30,878 nucleotides of DNA from Hypsibius dujardini (GCA_001579985.1 LRSR01008703.1:1-30878), one strand, 5' to 3'. Shown: positions 7,946 through 20,568, numbered from the stretch's first letter. The notes: a model not told the origin generated them from the sequence alone. A program made the numbers and translations.

Positions 7946-10900
7946 TTCTCCCCCCCAAATATTTGGACGTCGAACGGAGATTTTTGCAGCTCTTAAATCT
8001 AGTGCCAACTGCATTGCCCGCATCCGCAGATTATTTCCCACCGGAATCTCACTCAAGGAAAGCAGCAGTTTTTGCTGGCGAACTCGGCGAACTCAATCAA
8101 ATGGAGGAATCTCTCGACGTAATACTCATTAAAATCCTTGGCGTGAGTTGATTTCTTTTTAGCCGTTCCCTTGTGTATTTTTGCAGGATATTTTGGGAAA
8201 GGCGGCACTGCGGCAGGCGCAAATCCAACGCTTGAAGAAGGCAGTCAAAGAAGAAAGTAGAGAGATATTAGGTGAGACAGGCCGATTAGAAATCAGCATG
8301 TTGTCATTGTGAACGGGCTGCGCTTCGTGAAACACATCGGTTGATCATGTGGTTCAACGTGTACCATTTCACAGCGTTGATCTCGTGCTGGGCGAAAGTC
8401 AAACCATTTTTAAAGTTCAGTTTATATTCTCCGCACCATTTTAATTATATTGTTTTCGACCGTTGCTTTTGATCTTGGTTGCTCGTTTTTCATCCCATTC
8501 CTGCCTGTAAGATTGTCATCTTGTAAGATTATCTTGCCCACCATGAAATTTGTTACAAATTGGGAGTGTAACGCTTTTATTAGACTATCGAGTCTTTGGC
8601 CTTGCACTTGCACCGTGAGCATTCCTTTGTCAGATTGATTGATTGATTGGATTCATTGATTGGAGTAATCGATTGAATGATTGATTGATTGATTGATTGA
8701 TGGATTGATGGATATTTTTACGCAGCTTCCTATACTTTAAATAAGTTTAATAACAAAAGTTTTTTTAAAAAATTTCTTTGTCACGTTTTATTTATCAAAA
8801 GTAGATGTTGTAATTAAAAAAAATTATTTATATTTTTTTCTCATGCTTGTAACATCTGTTTTATTTAAGGGACCTCCGTCCAGAAGGAGACCTCGGTGAC
8901 CGATTCGCGCCACGCTGCGGAGCCCCACTTGAAGAAGGTTTTCGAGTCGCTCTCAGACCAATACCGCTCCGTGGATGAAGAGGACAGCCATACCGAGCCG
9001 AGCAGCAGCAGTGCGGCGCGCCATCCCCGCAGCAACAGCGCCTCCAAACAGCAACGCAGCCCCCAAAAATCCATCACCTCCTCTTCCTCTGCGCGCTCCT
9101 CCTCCCACTCCACCGTCAGCCCGACCCGCAAACGCGAGCACGAGACGTCCGCCGCCTCGCCTCGACCCATCTCCAAGGCCATGCGACCGGAAACACTGCC
9201 CCTAGTGACGGAAGAGAAGAAACCGTCCGCCGGCTCCTCCACCGAACCGACCGAGTTGTCGCTGCAGGAGCGGCGAGCGTTATTCGAAAAACCCGCTCCG
9301 GCCGTGGTTGTGGAGAGCCTTTCCGTGCAGGACAAGAAGGCCATGTTTGAGAAAGCGAAGACGGCGCCGTCGCCGAAGAAGTCGGCAGTCGCTTCGCCGA
9401 AGAGGTCGCAAAACGGGTCGCCGAAAAAGGTGACGCTCGATCCGGTGAATTCGCGCCGGGCGCTGTTCCAGGAGGCTGCCACGAAAGCGCAGGACCCCAC
9501 GCAGCCGGGCAGGAGCGTGGTGGTGACGCGGCGGGCTGGCGGTGGGGATGTGGAGATGAAGAGTCCGGAGAAGAAGAAGCCGGAGAAAAACGCAAGTCCG
9601 GAGAAGTCGGCGTTCGCGGCGAATCTGGCGCTCTTCCAGCAGGAGCAGCCGAAAGAGGTGGGCGTGTTCACGCGGACGTTGCAGGACAAGCTGCTGGTGC
9701 AGACCAAGGCGTGGAAGCACAACGACGTGGCGCGGAAGATTGACGAGCAGAAGGAGGAGGATATGAAGGTGCTGAAGAAGCGGTGGGAGTTGATGGCCGA
9801 AGAGGAGCGCCGTGCGGCGGGACGACAGGCCGAAATTGAGGAGGTATGTTTTGACTCTTCAGTTTGCTTCGCGTCCTTATGTACAGCTTTTTTTCAGCTG
9901 CTGGAGAGACAGCGAACCAATGCCCATCCACCCGTGGATCACAAGCCACCGCCTCTCCCGCTTCCCGGTTCGTCCGCCCTCCACGAAACCACCCTGAAGA
10001 CGTCCATTCTGATGCCATCCGTCAGACAGCAGCAGCAACAGCAGCAGCAACATCTGGACTTCCCACCGCCCCCTCCGCCCCACATGCTGTCATCCCCGGT
10101 GTATGATGCCGTCGCACGGTTTGAGAACCCCAACGGAAAGTCTTCCGCGAAAGAAATACCCCCGACGCCGCCGCCTCCGCCGCCCTTCACCGCTACCCCG
10201 GTGGGCGGGGTTTATGCGACACTTCCAGCACAACCGGTGGTTGGGCTTCAGCGACGCCCGAAACTGCCGGAGGAATTGGGTGTCAGCACTGCGTCGGAAA
10301 ATTCCGGTTGGTGTGATTTTTAGGTCGTAACTATTATTGGTGAATAACACTGGTATAGTGCTGGTATTGTAATTATTTATTTTAAGTGTATTACTTTAAC
10401 GATATATACGTTATTTGTTCCTAGCGGAAAGATTTTTCATTGTAGATAATGAGAGATACGAAGACTCTGCCAGGAACCATCGGGACGATACGTACGACGT
10501 CGCCAGCAGCTCCCGTCAGAAGCGGTCGGTTGGACCGAAGTCTCCTTCTGCGAAAGGCCGTGTGGTTAGCTGGTCGCCGGACGCGTCAGACGACGAGGAT
10601 TCAAACCATCACAACCTCCGGAACAGAAGTCCACAACAAAAGCGCAGCGCCACCACGTTGCAATTCCAAGTAGATATACTCATGTTTGTCTGTCTGTTTA
10701 ACTGCCTGCCTGTCTGTCTGTCTGTCTGTCTGTTTAACTGCCTGTCTGTCTGCCTGTCTGTCTAACTGCCTGTCTGTCTGCCTGTCTGTCTGTCTGTCTG
10801 TCTGCCTGTCTGCCTGTCTGCTTGTCTGTCTACCCGACTGTCTGTGTCTTCGTCTAGGTTGTATGCTAATCTATCTGCTCTAGACAGTTGTCTATGAGTG

Positions 10901-12742
10901 TGTGACATTTTCTGCGGGTCCGTTCTGCATTCTCTCCCTCTCACTCTCTCTGAAACACACTCATTGTTTTGGGGTGTGTGCGGTAACTGAATTTGTCTGT
11001 CGTAGGGTCACGAAGAATTTGAGCGGTACACGTACGTGCACGAGCTTCACGACTCTGAGGACGCACGGTCGGAAGGCTCCTCCGTGGAGAATGCGTCCGT
11101 GTCGTCGTCCATCACGCAACCCATCTCGCTCAGTTTCTATCGGAAGGCCCAGAAGGAGTCGGGCAGCGGTGTGAAGCGAGTCGTCCAGCGTGAGGAGAAG
11201 AAATTGGACGAGCGATCTCGGGGAGATGACACTCGACGAAGACATCTGATGACATTTTACCAGCAGAAGATCGATGTACGTTTGGGAATCAGGTTTACCT
11301 GTAGTCTGGTTATATATATCACTAGGCCATCAATCCGTTTGTTTGCCTGCTTTCTGTCTGCCTGCCTGCCTGTTTGTCTGTCTGTCTGCCTGTCTGTCTG
11401 CCTGTTTGTCTGCCTGCCTGCCTGCCTGTTTGTCTGTTTGTCTGCCTGTTTGTCTGTCTGTCTGTTTGTCTGTCTGTCTGCCTTTCTGTCTGTCTGCCCT
11501 TTATTCTGTTTATCCATCGCTGTGTCTGCCGATTACCCTGTCTTGGTTCTCTGCATCAACAAGTGTCTGTCGTTCGTTTTTTTGCATATCGATTTGCTGC
11601 CCTAAGTCTCGCTGCTTGGTTTAGGCCTTATACGGTGTCTCCAGTCAGCAGCAAGCCATCCTCGTGCAGACAACGTCGGCGCTTAACCTTTGCCGCACCG
11701 CCCCGGAATTCCAAGGCAGTATCGAACGCGCAGAGTGCGAGCGCCTTCTCCTGCTTGCCGGTAACGTGATTTGTTTAACATTTGAATAATTTATCTAATT
11801 TTTCAATTTTTCGACAGCCAAAAAGCGAGATGCCTGCCACATGGAAATCAATCGCCTGAAAAAGGCCATCACTGAGATGAAGCAGGGTCAAACTGTTCCG
11901 GACCCCGGCTGCCACGGACAGGTCATCATCAGTTCCATCCTCATGCCCACCAAGGAAGGCTTCGCTGACTATGTTGCATCTGACGGTATGGCGATTTTCC
12001 GCTTTGTGCTTAAACTTTTATATGTTATCGTTATCGGATATTTCCACCTAACCTTTTGCAGATGAATTTATGCATTACTTTGTGGTGCTGATCAAGCACC
12101 GGGAGAAGGTGTGGGCCTCCCAGATGATCAATTCGGTGCAGCATCTTCAGCCGGACGGCACGTTTGCCCTCCCCAATGGCGTGACTTTTGACGACTTGGA
12201 AAATGACTTTGTCATCAACGTCGAGGTCTATGCTGTGGTAAGACTTTCTGTGGACTTCTTCCACACTACTCTTCATTTGCCTCGTCATTTGTTGAATGCC
12301 TTTCTTGGACGGCTGACTGGACTTTGTGTCGGGCTTAGCCATCCCTTCCCTTGTATGGTCATAAACTTCATCATGAACGGTGAGTTTTCTTCCCATTTGC
12401 CTTCCAGCAAGCGCGTCGAGAGACTGTCTCACATGAAGAAAAGTACCACATCAAGGACGCCTCCGCGAAGAAGAAGGAAAAGAGTCATACACTGAAAAAG
12501 CTGCTACCCGCCCTGAAGGACGGCAGCGCGTCCCACATGACCGCCGGTACCCCGTCAAAACAGGATATTCGGCTCACCAGTTTCGGCTGTATCGGCGTCT
12601 GTGTGATCTCTCTCCAGAACGTCCACGAAGGCATTTTTGCACTGTCAAAGGTTCGTTTGGACTTTGGATGTTGCAAGTGGCACATCAGTCTGTGATTCAG
12701 ATCTCTGTAGTTAAAGAGACAGACAGACAGGCAGACAAACAA

Positions 12743-12789
<47 letters not shown>

Positions 12790-13523
12790 GGCAGGCAGGC
12801 AGGCAGACATTTAATGAAGAACATAAGAGGAAGTATTTTTGTAGAGACGACTCTTTTCATTTCTTTTCCTCAGGTTCCTGAGACTTGCGCGTTGGAAGGC
12901 ACACTTGACATGAAAATTGCTTGTGGCGTCTCCCTTGACAGCACAGAAGAGGGATTCCTGGTTAGTGTCTATCACATTCCGAATCCCGACATGGCCGACT
13001 TCTGTGCCTGATTTCATGATGTTTACCTCGTTTCAGTCAATTTTCGAGGATTCTTGTGGTGCCGCCGCGTGGCACCGCCGCTGGTGTGTTCTAAAGAACG
13101 ACTGCGTCCTCATGTGGAAGTACCCGGAAGAAATAGAGACAGTGGTAAGTGAACCGAGTGAATTTTGCTGCTTGTCTATTAGTTTGGTCGAGGGTCGTGA
13201 TGACAATATTTCTTGCGTCTGTTTCATTTTGCAGAGACCTCGCGTGCTGAATCTCCGCACCTGTCGTGGCCAAGCGGAGCTGGCCAACTCCAGTGTCTGT
13301 ATAAGGCCGCACACCTTCCAGATGATGCTGAGCAAGCCGTTGAAGCTGACTGGCGCAGATCCGCGAGAGCCTGGTCCTTACAAGTGAGCTGTTTCGAACG
13401 CATGTCTGTTTGTCAGCATATCCGATTTGTTGTATCTCCCGCGATATATATATATATATGCTTTTATTACTTTATCTGGAATGTCTTTTGCGTCTGTCTT
13501 TTTTTTGTCTGCCTGCCTGTCTA

Positions 13524-13560
<37 letters not shown>

Positions 13561-14246
13561 TTATTTATCTCTCTATCTCTGTCTGTCTGTCTGTCGTGTG
13601 CCTGCCTGTTTGTGCTAGTCTTGCCTGGAATTGACGACTGGACTTCGTCGACCTGTCCAGTATATCTAGTCAGTCTTGGTATCTGCTTCTGCGCGTCAGA
13701 CACGTATTTGTCTGAGGAACTTGGCGGTTTGTCGAAATTTACTAAGGATATCTGGATGTCACGCCTGGACTTTTGTCTGATTGCGTATACGTACGCTGCC
13801 GGCTTGCCTTGTGACTTCTCTGATGTCTTTGTCTGTGTTTGTGCTTCGTTCTTATGTCTGACTGACTTTGCCTATTTATCTGCCCGTTTGCCTGTCTGTG
13901 TCTGTTGCCCATCTGCCCGTTTGCCTGTCTGTGTCTGTTGCCTATCTGCCTGGTTGCTGTCTGTGTCTGTTGCCTATCTGCCTGGTTGCCTGTCTGTTGC
14001 CTATCGGCCCGGTTGCCTGTCTGTTTATTTTTGGGACTGGTCTGTCTGTCTGAATGTGTGGCAACTGAACTCTTTTGTTATGATTCACATTGCACATTCT
14101 TTCTTTGTAGATACTTCCTTTCCGCCGACGGGAAGGAGGAACGCTTCATGTGGCAGGAGAAGCTGAACAAGGTCCTCAGCCATATTCGCGCATGGATTCC
14201 CAACGAGGTGTCTGCACCGCAACAGACGTCATCGTCTCGCCATTAG
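7946..14246 (+). CDS. ANLN: Anillin, actin/septin/myosin scaffold of the cytokinetic ring
   Basis: Anillin organises the contractile ring at the cleavage furrow. Exons: 7946-8142, 8187-8271, 8870-9843, 9898-10306, 10446-10669, 11006-11275, 11625-11760, 11818-11985, 12062-12237, 12408-12650, 12874-12960, 13037-13144, 13235-13383, 14111-14246. From the ATG at 8101 this gives 1068 residues (human about 1124). The 7946 exon may continue an unseen upstream exon. The N-terminal half is Ser/Lys-rich and disordered, with LSLQERRALFE and LSVQDKKAMFE motifs and the conserved QTKAWKHNDVARKIDEQ block, then poly-Gln and poly-Pro. The anillin homology domain includes LVQTTSALNLCR and ECERLLLLA. The C-terminal PH domain starts at IFED and holds AAWHRRWCVLKND. 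Several introns carry TGTC or GACA arrays. The 54-base intron at 9844-9897 is in frame and stop-free. Confidence 0.93.
8632..8712. repeat. GATT microsatellite
   Basis: Array of GATT with GGATT variants in anillin intron 2. Confidence 0.9.
10683..10850. repeat. TGTC microsatellite
   Basis: CTGT units with TTAACTGC interruptions in an anillin intron, starting 13 bases after the 5' splice site at 10670. Confidence 0.95.
11338..11500. repeat. TGTC microsatellite
   Basis: CTGT/CTGCC array in the anillin intron 11276-11624. Confidence 0.95.
12718..12810. repeat. GACA microsatellite
   Basis: Nearly pure GACA ending in GGCA units, in the anillin intron 12651-12873. Its orientation is opposite to the neighbouring anillin arrays. 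Confidence 0.95.
13497..14060. repeat. TGTC microsatellite plus degenerate minisatellite
   Basis: A CTGT array at 13497-13615. From about 13865 to 14040 there is a looser repeat of units like TTGCCTATCTGCCTGG and TTGCCTGTCTGTGTCTG. Both lie in the last anillin intron (13384-14110), the longest one at its 3' end. Confidence 0.85.
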
Positions 14247-14687
14247 AGCGTTATCTTTACTTTACCCGAATCATTCTGCCTTGCTTTTGTTTTTTATTTC
14301 TGCACCCCCGCCCACTATATATGAACTATATCTCTTTGATTGGACATCCTGGTCTGTCTCCGCGGAACGCGCTATCTCATCAGTGAGCTCGTGTTTGATT
14401 TTTAAAGTTTGTTTTTCTCTCTCGCTTATCTCCCTATCTCTCTTATGTTAGCAAGCAAGACACATATTCATTGCTGTTTGGAGGTACGCAATCTCAATAC
14501 CGCTATCCAAAATTGCAATTTCGTTACGGGCATGTGTGTTACCTTTCGCCTCTGCCATCCCTTCTAAAACTGAAACTGTTAAATTTGTTTTCCCCGATTT
14601 CTTCTGACTTTCCAACCTTCTTGTTCCTTTTGTTACTTTTCCCACAAACAACACTGTTTGATCGCGCGATCCGTTTTCAGCGAGCGT
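14247..14687. other. Intergenic, anillin 3' flank
   Basis: Presumably holds the anillin 3' untranslated region. It is pyrimidine-rich. I see no gene and no clear AATAAA. Confidence 0.5.
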
Positions 14688-14996
14688 CTCAAGGGACAGT
14701 TAAGCCCCACCCCCTCCAGTCATCGGTTGACTGTTCAATCGGATTCACTGTGCTGTGATTGGTTGAAATTTAAGAGCAACTTGGCAGCGATTGATTGATT
14801 GATTAAGCGGATCTCTAGACACACATTGAACCAGTTGATTGATTGATTGAAGCGGAATTTCTTGACGCACAGTTGAATGAGTTGATTGGTTGATTGTAGG
14901 TAAACAATAGTAAACGTGATGAAGAGATAGATCCGGGGTGGATCAAATTAACTAGTAGGGCAAAAAAGTGTCCCTTGAGATTGGGAGATTACAGTG
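14688..14996. mobile_element. MITE family 1, copy 2, intergenic
   Basis: It begins CTCAAGGGACAGTTAAGCC and ends GTGTCCCTTGAG followed by ATTGGGAGATTACAGTGC. The interior is closely similar to 24615-24885, including GTTCAATCGGATTCAC and AGCGATTGATTGATTGATTA. It lies between the convergent anillin and INTS4 genes. Confidence 0.85.
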
Positions 14997-15503
14997 CTCA
15001 TCGCTCTCATGGTCTTTCTACGTGTGTACCCGCGCGTCATGTCTCGGGAATACGCGTTTACAAGCGTTTATATCGAAACCGGGAAGATTTGTAGTTTTCC
15101 AAACACTGCGCAGGATTCGTTTCCAGACCGTGTGAATGTCTTAAGATCTCAATAATCTTGACACGACGAAGCGGCAGCTGCTGCTTTCAAATTTCGTAGA
15201 TCGCATGCGTGCAGTCAGGTTGGGAAATGCCCGACGCTTCGTCTTAAGTCTGAGATAAAACGTCCCGAAATGGGACAGAGCTTCGCTAACAATAATAAGC
15301 TAAGGGACCGTTCAAGCGTCCAAGCGTCCAAGTATTATTACTACGAATCGCTAGACGGTTTAACTGCTCATACTGTTCCCCGCCTGCACGCATGGCACAT
15401 CCGAAAGCACGCTCATCGGACACCGAACGCAGTCGATGGAAGCAATGAAAAGAGTTAGGTAACGCACGGATCGGATTGTGAGTCGTGGTTTGGATGCAAA
15501 ATA
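14997..15503. other. Intergenic stretch without a recognised gene
   Basis: A short direct repeat AAGCGTCC lies at about 15314-15331, and related GACGAAGCG and CGCTTCGTC motifs lie about 80 bases apart near 15165 and 15235. An open frame at 15270-15458 shows no coding character. Confidence 0.5.
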
Positions 15504-16914
15504 TCAGCGACTCCTGGCTGCGACCGGCGCCACATGGTACGCCACCGGTCCCGCCAGGACAATCACTTTCCGCAGGTCCTCCTCCTGGACCAAATGATAG
15601 TTGCCGGCGACCTGCAGCGACTTGCCGGCGATGATGCGGCAGAAGTGGATCTTCAACGCCGCGGACGCCGTCCAGACTGACAACGAAATGGCAATATCCT
15701 TCCTTACCAAGAGTTGGTTATTCTGATGCAGACAGTCCTTCGCCGTGACCGCCAGCAACAGCCGTCGGTCGTCCGGCATGACGATACAGATGGCCATGCC
15801 GGAGATGGCCGCATCATCGGTGTCTGCCCCGTCAATGACGGCTTCGAAGGGGATCCGGTGGATGGTCCCCACCACAATGTTAACCGGGTACTCCTCGTTG
15901 TTGCCGGGACTCTTGATGTCGACTTTGAGTTTCTTCACCGACACCGAGGCGAGCTGCGGGATGGGGATGTTGGCACGGAGGACGGTGAAGAGGATTTGTT
16001 CGGGGATTCGCGGCTGATCGGAGAGGGACCCGATCCATGAGCCGACTGTGGACTGAGGAGAATTGAAAGATGCTTTCAGTAACAGGCAGACAGACATCAA
16101 GAGATGGAAGTCAGACAAAACAGACAGACAGACAACATACAAACGTTCAAAAGCTAAGTGAAAATCCAACCGGCAGAAAGACAGGCAGGCAGACATACAG
16201 ACAGATGAACAGGCAGACACACAGACGAACAAACACGCAGGCAGACAGACAGACATACTGATTAACAAATTAAGCGAAAATCAAAAAAACAGACACACAA
16301 ACAGTTTGATATGAAAACACTAAGACAGACAGACAGACAGACAACTGAATAGACTAATTTTCAAGCAGACAGACAGACCTTGTTCATGGTAATCAGCTCA
16401 TTCAGCAAAAGCGGATCCAACTCAATTAAACCGCCACATCGTTCAGCCGATACCAAAGCTTCCAATAGCTTCTCTCGCAGGCACAGCTCCGATACGATTT
16501 CCTGGTCTTCCGCGGTATGGCCCACAAATCGGGTGCGCATCTCATCGGTCTGCACTCTGACGCCCTCGCCGATCGCCCCGACGATCGGTAGACTCTTCTT
16601 CGGAGTATCCTCGTATCGCTTCAGGCAGCGGACGTACCGAGCCGCGAACTGGAATTCCAGTTCCAGCCAAGACTTGGTGGTGTCTAATACGGTGTCTTGT
16701 TCGCAGATTGTGTGGAGATTTCCGCCAACAGTCAACAGGAGTTCACTGATCAGGGAAAGATCACTGCTAGAGGCAACCGAACGACGAAGGGCGGCCAATC
16801 GAGCCACAAGGCCTGAAAAATATGTGATGGGTGAGACTTCATCTCTAAATGTTCATCCGTCGGTCTACCACTTTGCTAACTACCCACGGGCCTGCCTGCC
16901 TGTCTGTTTGTCTG

Positions 16915-16969
<55 letters not shown>

Positions 16970-18527
16970 TCGCCAGTCTCTTTGACAGTCTGTTTGACTG
17001 TCTGCCCATGACTACTAACCTGTGCCCGACATTCCATCCGGTTTCTGTCGCAACTTTAACGCCAGCGCAGCATTGCCCACACTTTCCAACAGCGGAAACC
17101 AATCGGGATACTTGTAGTGGTAGAGCAGATAATGCCGGAAATGAAAGTCCCGAAACAGCTTGAATATCTCCGCACACACCGCGGCTGCGTTGCAAATCAA
17201 CGTCATCGTCGCAATGTACACTTTGTCTTCCGACTTTGGCTCCACGGACTGTAGAAACGGATGAATGTTCAGGTAGGCGTTGGCTTCTTCCGCGACAAAT
17301 CCGGCGTTTTTGAAGCCGAGCGACGCCAGACACGTGCAGATGTAGGCGTGATCGGAGGGGTATTGGTGGAAATTCGTCAGCAATGCGTCGAAAACCATGC
17401 GGAGTATCTTGGCGGAGGAGTACTTCAGGGTGGGGAGGATCAAACGCAAACCCTCGCGAATGTCTAAATCGGCGTCCTGGAGAACCGTCAGGACCATTTC
17501 CAGTTGGTCTTCACGGAGATCAACGCCTTGACCGAGAAGAGGAAACATCTTCAAGGCGTTGAGCCGTACATCATGGATTTCGTCATTGAACATGTCCACC
17601 AGAAATTCAGCACCTAAAAACAAACATTGGAGGTCTTCTGTTACATGTCTGTGTGTCTGTGTGTCTGTCTGTCTGTCTGTCTATATGTCTGTGTGTCTGT
17701 CTGTGTCTCTGTCTGTGTGTCTGTGTGTCTATGTGTCTGTCTGTCTGTGTGTCTGTCTGTCTGTGTGTCTGTGTGTCTGTCTGTCTGTCTGTACTTCCGT
17801 GCATTGACTTACAAGTTGATCCAAAGGATGGATGCTTTGCAGCTAGTTGGGCCATCGAAATCACGGCCGGTGCCCGCACTTCCTGAAACTGATCCTCCAG
17901 CGCCAACACGAATGCTCCCGTCGCCCCAATCGACATTAACTTCACATCCTCCTGCTGCAGCCGCTCCTTCGGTGCATCATCCGCCCATTTCCGGCCGCTC
18001 GACCATTCCCCACTTTCAAACAGCTGCTTCTGCCGTTCATGCCCGGCTACCTTAACTCGCAGATCGGACATCAGCTTCTTGTCTACCGTCTGATTGACGT
18101 AGTCAATCGTCACGCCGTCCATCATGCCGAGCAGCTGCGCGGCCTTGGCACGAATCTCAATCTCCCAGTCGTTGATGCGGTCGCAGATTTTGCAGAAGAC
18201 GTCGTCGACCAGGTTGATGGTGTCGCCGGTGCCTTGTCCGGTCTGGACCTGCCGGGCTTTGTCGCTTTGGCCTAGCCGGAAGATGAGATCCATTGCGCAG
18301 GAGCGAACGCTGACGCAGAGATCCTCCAGTCCAACGCAGATGCTCTTGTACCTGAATAAAACGAAAAGTGCCTAGATGGGGAGGGAAGCAGATCGAGATC
18401 CAGACAGACAGGCAGACACAGAGATCAACAAGTAGGTAAACAGACGGAGAGATGGACAGACGGCGAGATGGACAGACAAACAGACAGGCAGACAAACAAA
18501 CTGACAGACAGACAAACAGACAGACAA

Positions 18528-18567
<40 letters not shown>

Positions 18568-20212
18568 ACCAGCAGACAGACTGGCAGGCAGGCAGGCAGG
18601 CAGACAGACTGGCAGACAGACAGACAGGCAGACAGACTGGCAGACAGACCGACAGACATCACTAACATTTTGAAGTCCAGCAGAAAACCTCTATTCCCCA
18701 AATTCCTCATCATTCGAAAAGCCGACGCACGCACTTCATTTGACCCGTCTGCTGCAAACTTATTCCACAATGCCAAAATGTACCGACGCGAGACACCGCG
18801 AAACTCTATCAGCTCCCCCACGACGTCCAGGCATCCCGCTACTAAGACTGGTCTATTCAACAGTTGCAAATCCTTGATGCACTTGCCCACAATCGCAGCG
18901 ATGTGGCAGGTGAATGCGCGGTCGCCTTGATGGGCCGCGCCGGCCTGGAGGAGGACCCGCAGCAGGACGGTGCGAGTGGCTAAGCCGTGGTCATCGGCGA
19001 GGACACCTTCGAGGAACGGCCGCAGGGGTGTGAGACAGACAGTGGCATTGGGAAGGGCAAGGAGTTGGCCGATGGTTTGCAGGGTGTTGCAGCGGAATTC
19101 GGGCTCTTTGAACTGCACGTAGAGGTCGCGGAGCTTTTCCGTTGCGTCGAGGAGGTCCGCCGGAGGGATGCTGACGAAATTTTCCGCGAGAGCCTATCAA
19201 AAAAATGTGTAGATTATTTTGTTCGTTTCTTGCATAGATACTGTACATCTACTAAATCGTATATCTCTGTTTAGAATCATTTAAATAGTGATTTAAATTA
19301 AGCCAACATAGGATTTTTAATTTATTTTAATTTATTTTAATTTAAAATCAGACTTTGGAATGGTCACGACTCACGAGCGACTTTCAAAATTAATTTAAAT
19401 TAACAATCTTGATTTAAGCAACACCAACGTTCACTTAATATAACCCAAATGTGTAGTCTGCCAGTTGATTGAGCGATTTACGCCACGGCAGTGCCAACAG
19501 ATATGTCATTCATTGATTCGTTGATTGATTAATGAGATACTCAAACGATTAACATATTATTTCACAATTCAGACAACGGAAACTCTCACTGTAAGACTAA
19601 ATAGGCTATTTGACTCAAAAGTATCAACCAAATGTACCCATGGCCGTCAAAAAGCAACAGGACAAAATGGCAGGAAACGAATACACGTGCATAATTCCAA
19701 CGATTGATTGACTGATGGGTGACTTGAACAATTCAATGCAAATCCATCAGTTGATTGACTGATGGGCCACTTAAACAGTTCAACAACAAATCCATCAGTT
19801 GATTGACTGATGGGTCATCTGACCAGTTCAACAGCAACTCTATTGATTGATTGACTGATGGGCCACTTAAACAGTTTAACAACAAATCCATTAGTTGATT
19901 GATGAATTGTTGATAAACAAAACAATTGCTATTTTTACAAAATGCTGACTTATTTTATGGAGTAAAGCTAAAACGAACCTCAGTTTGCAGTCGGAGATCG
20001 GCCACGGCAGCGCGCGCCTGAACGGTATCGCTGGCATCCCGCGTGTCCAAGTGTAAAGTGCGGGCCGTTAGGCGAAGTCGCTTTTGCGGCGTCTCTGACG
20101 TGGAAATGTCTTGCCTGGCGGTTGTGCTGTCCGATGCCTCCCCCGTATCGTCCGGGACTATGTGACTAACAGTGTAGTCTGTTAGCATACGCTTTTTGAA
20201 ATTCGCGGTCAT
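15504..20212 (-). CDS. INTS4: Integrator complex subunit 4, six exons
   Basis: Nuclear HEAT-repeat scaffold of Integrator; with INTS9 and INTS11 it forms the cleavage module that processes snRNA 3' ends. Exons: 20212-19979, 19193-18667, 18351-17813, 17613-17020, 16812-16379, 16052-15504; all phases agree. The product is 958 residues (human 963). A Ser/Thr-rich N-terminus with [16 protein letters not shown] is followed by HEAT-like helices. Strong family signatures are [10 protein letters not shown] (about 343-352), [13 protein letters not shown] (about 372-384), [18 protein letters not shown] and [10 protein letters not shown]. The C-terminal exon is beta-rich, as in the family's C-terminal domain, and ends APVAARSR. 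Introns hold TGTC/GACA arrays and a 48-bp minisatellite. The start is the only ATG in the open first exon. Confidence 0.94.
16080..16376. repeat. Degenerate GACA microsatellite reaching a 5' splice site
   Basis: Several interrupted GACA blocks fill INTS4 intron 5 (16053-16378). Read in the gene's direction, the intron begins GTCTGTCTGTCTGCTTG, so the array forms the donor. Confidence 0.9.
16890..17005. repeat. TGTC microsatellite
   Basis: Array in INTS4 intron 4 (16813-17019), in GACA orientation relative to the gene. Confidence 0.95.
17645..17800. repeat. TGTC/TGTG microsatellite
   Basis: CTGT units alternating with GTGT in INTS4 intron 3 (17614-17812). It ends 12 bases before the donor. 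Confidence 0.95.
18398..18658. repeat. GACA microsatellite
   Basis: Long array in INTS4 intron 2 (18352-18666), with CAGACTGGCAGG and GACAAACA variants. Confidence 0.95.
19700..19910. repeat. 48-bp minisatellite, about 4 units
   Basis: GATTGACTGATGGG-type starts fall at 19706, 19753, 19801, 19849 and 19897, a 47-48 base period. Each is followed by an AAACAGTTCAACAACAAATCC-like stretch. It is in INTS4 intron 1 (19194-19978); the rest of that intron is AT-rich. Confidence 0.85.
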
Positions 20213-20480
20213 TTCGGAATGGCGATTAAGATAAACTACAATTTACTAACAAAATTACAAAATACCTATTTTTTGTTTGCAAAAGCAAGGTCCAAAAGAA
20301 CGAAAAAGCAACGTTTACGAACAGAAAAGCAAGGTTTAAGAACGGAAAAGCAACGCTTAAGAACAGAAAAGCTGGATTCAAGAACGGAAAAGTAAGGTTT
20401 AGAACGGAAGAGCAAGGTTCAAGAACAAAAAAGCTGGGTTTAAGAACGGAAGAGCTGGTTTATTAATTGTTATTAACTAA
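20213..20480 (-). promoter_or_regulatory. INTS4 upstream region with a nine-unit 21-bp tandem repeat
   Basis: Units of about 21 bases, consensus AAGAACGGAAAAGCAAGGTTT, start near 20284, 20307, 20328, 20349, 20370, 20391, 20411, 20432 and 20453. The array lies 70-250 bases upstream of the INTS4 ATG. Several units contain CGGAA, an ETS-like core. Regulatory function is inferred only from position. Confidence 0.55.
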
Positions 20481-20502
20481 TTGACCGAACGCGCTGTTTT
20501 GA

Positions 20503-20540
20503 GCAATATGCCTTGTTCGCGATGGAACAAGGCGTATTGC
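20503..20540. other. Near-perfect 16-bp hairpin
   Basis: GCAATATGCCTTGTTC at 20503-20518 pairs with GAACAAGGCGTATTGC at 20525-20540 around a 6-base loop, with one G-T position. A T-rich run follows at 20541-20568. It lies between INTS4 and the PRMT-like gene. Nothing shows that it is transcribed. Confidence 0.5.
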
Positions 20541-20568
20541 CTTATTTTTGTTTATCATTTTTTTTCCA

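Noticed and set aside
8865-9722. 285-codon open frame antisense to anillin
   Set aside because: It is the shadow of a GC-rich, Ser/Lys-rich anillin exon. The plus strand has the conserved protein; the antisense has none.
15270-15458. 62-codon open frame between anillin and INTS4
   Set aside because: No motif, no splice context and poor codon character; it is probably chance.
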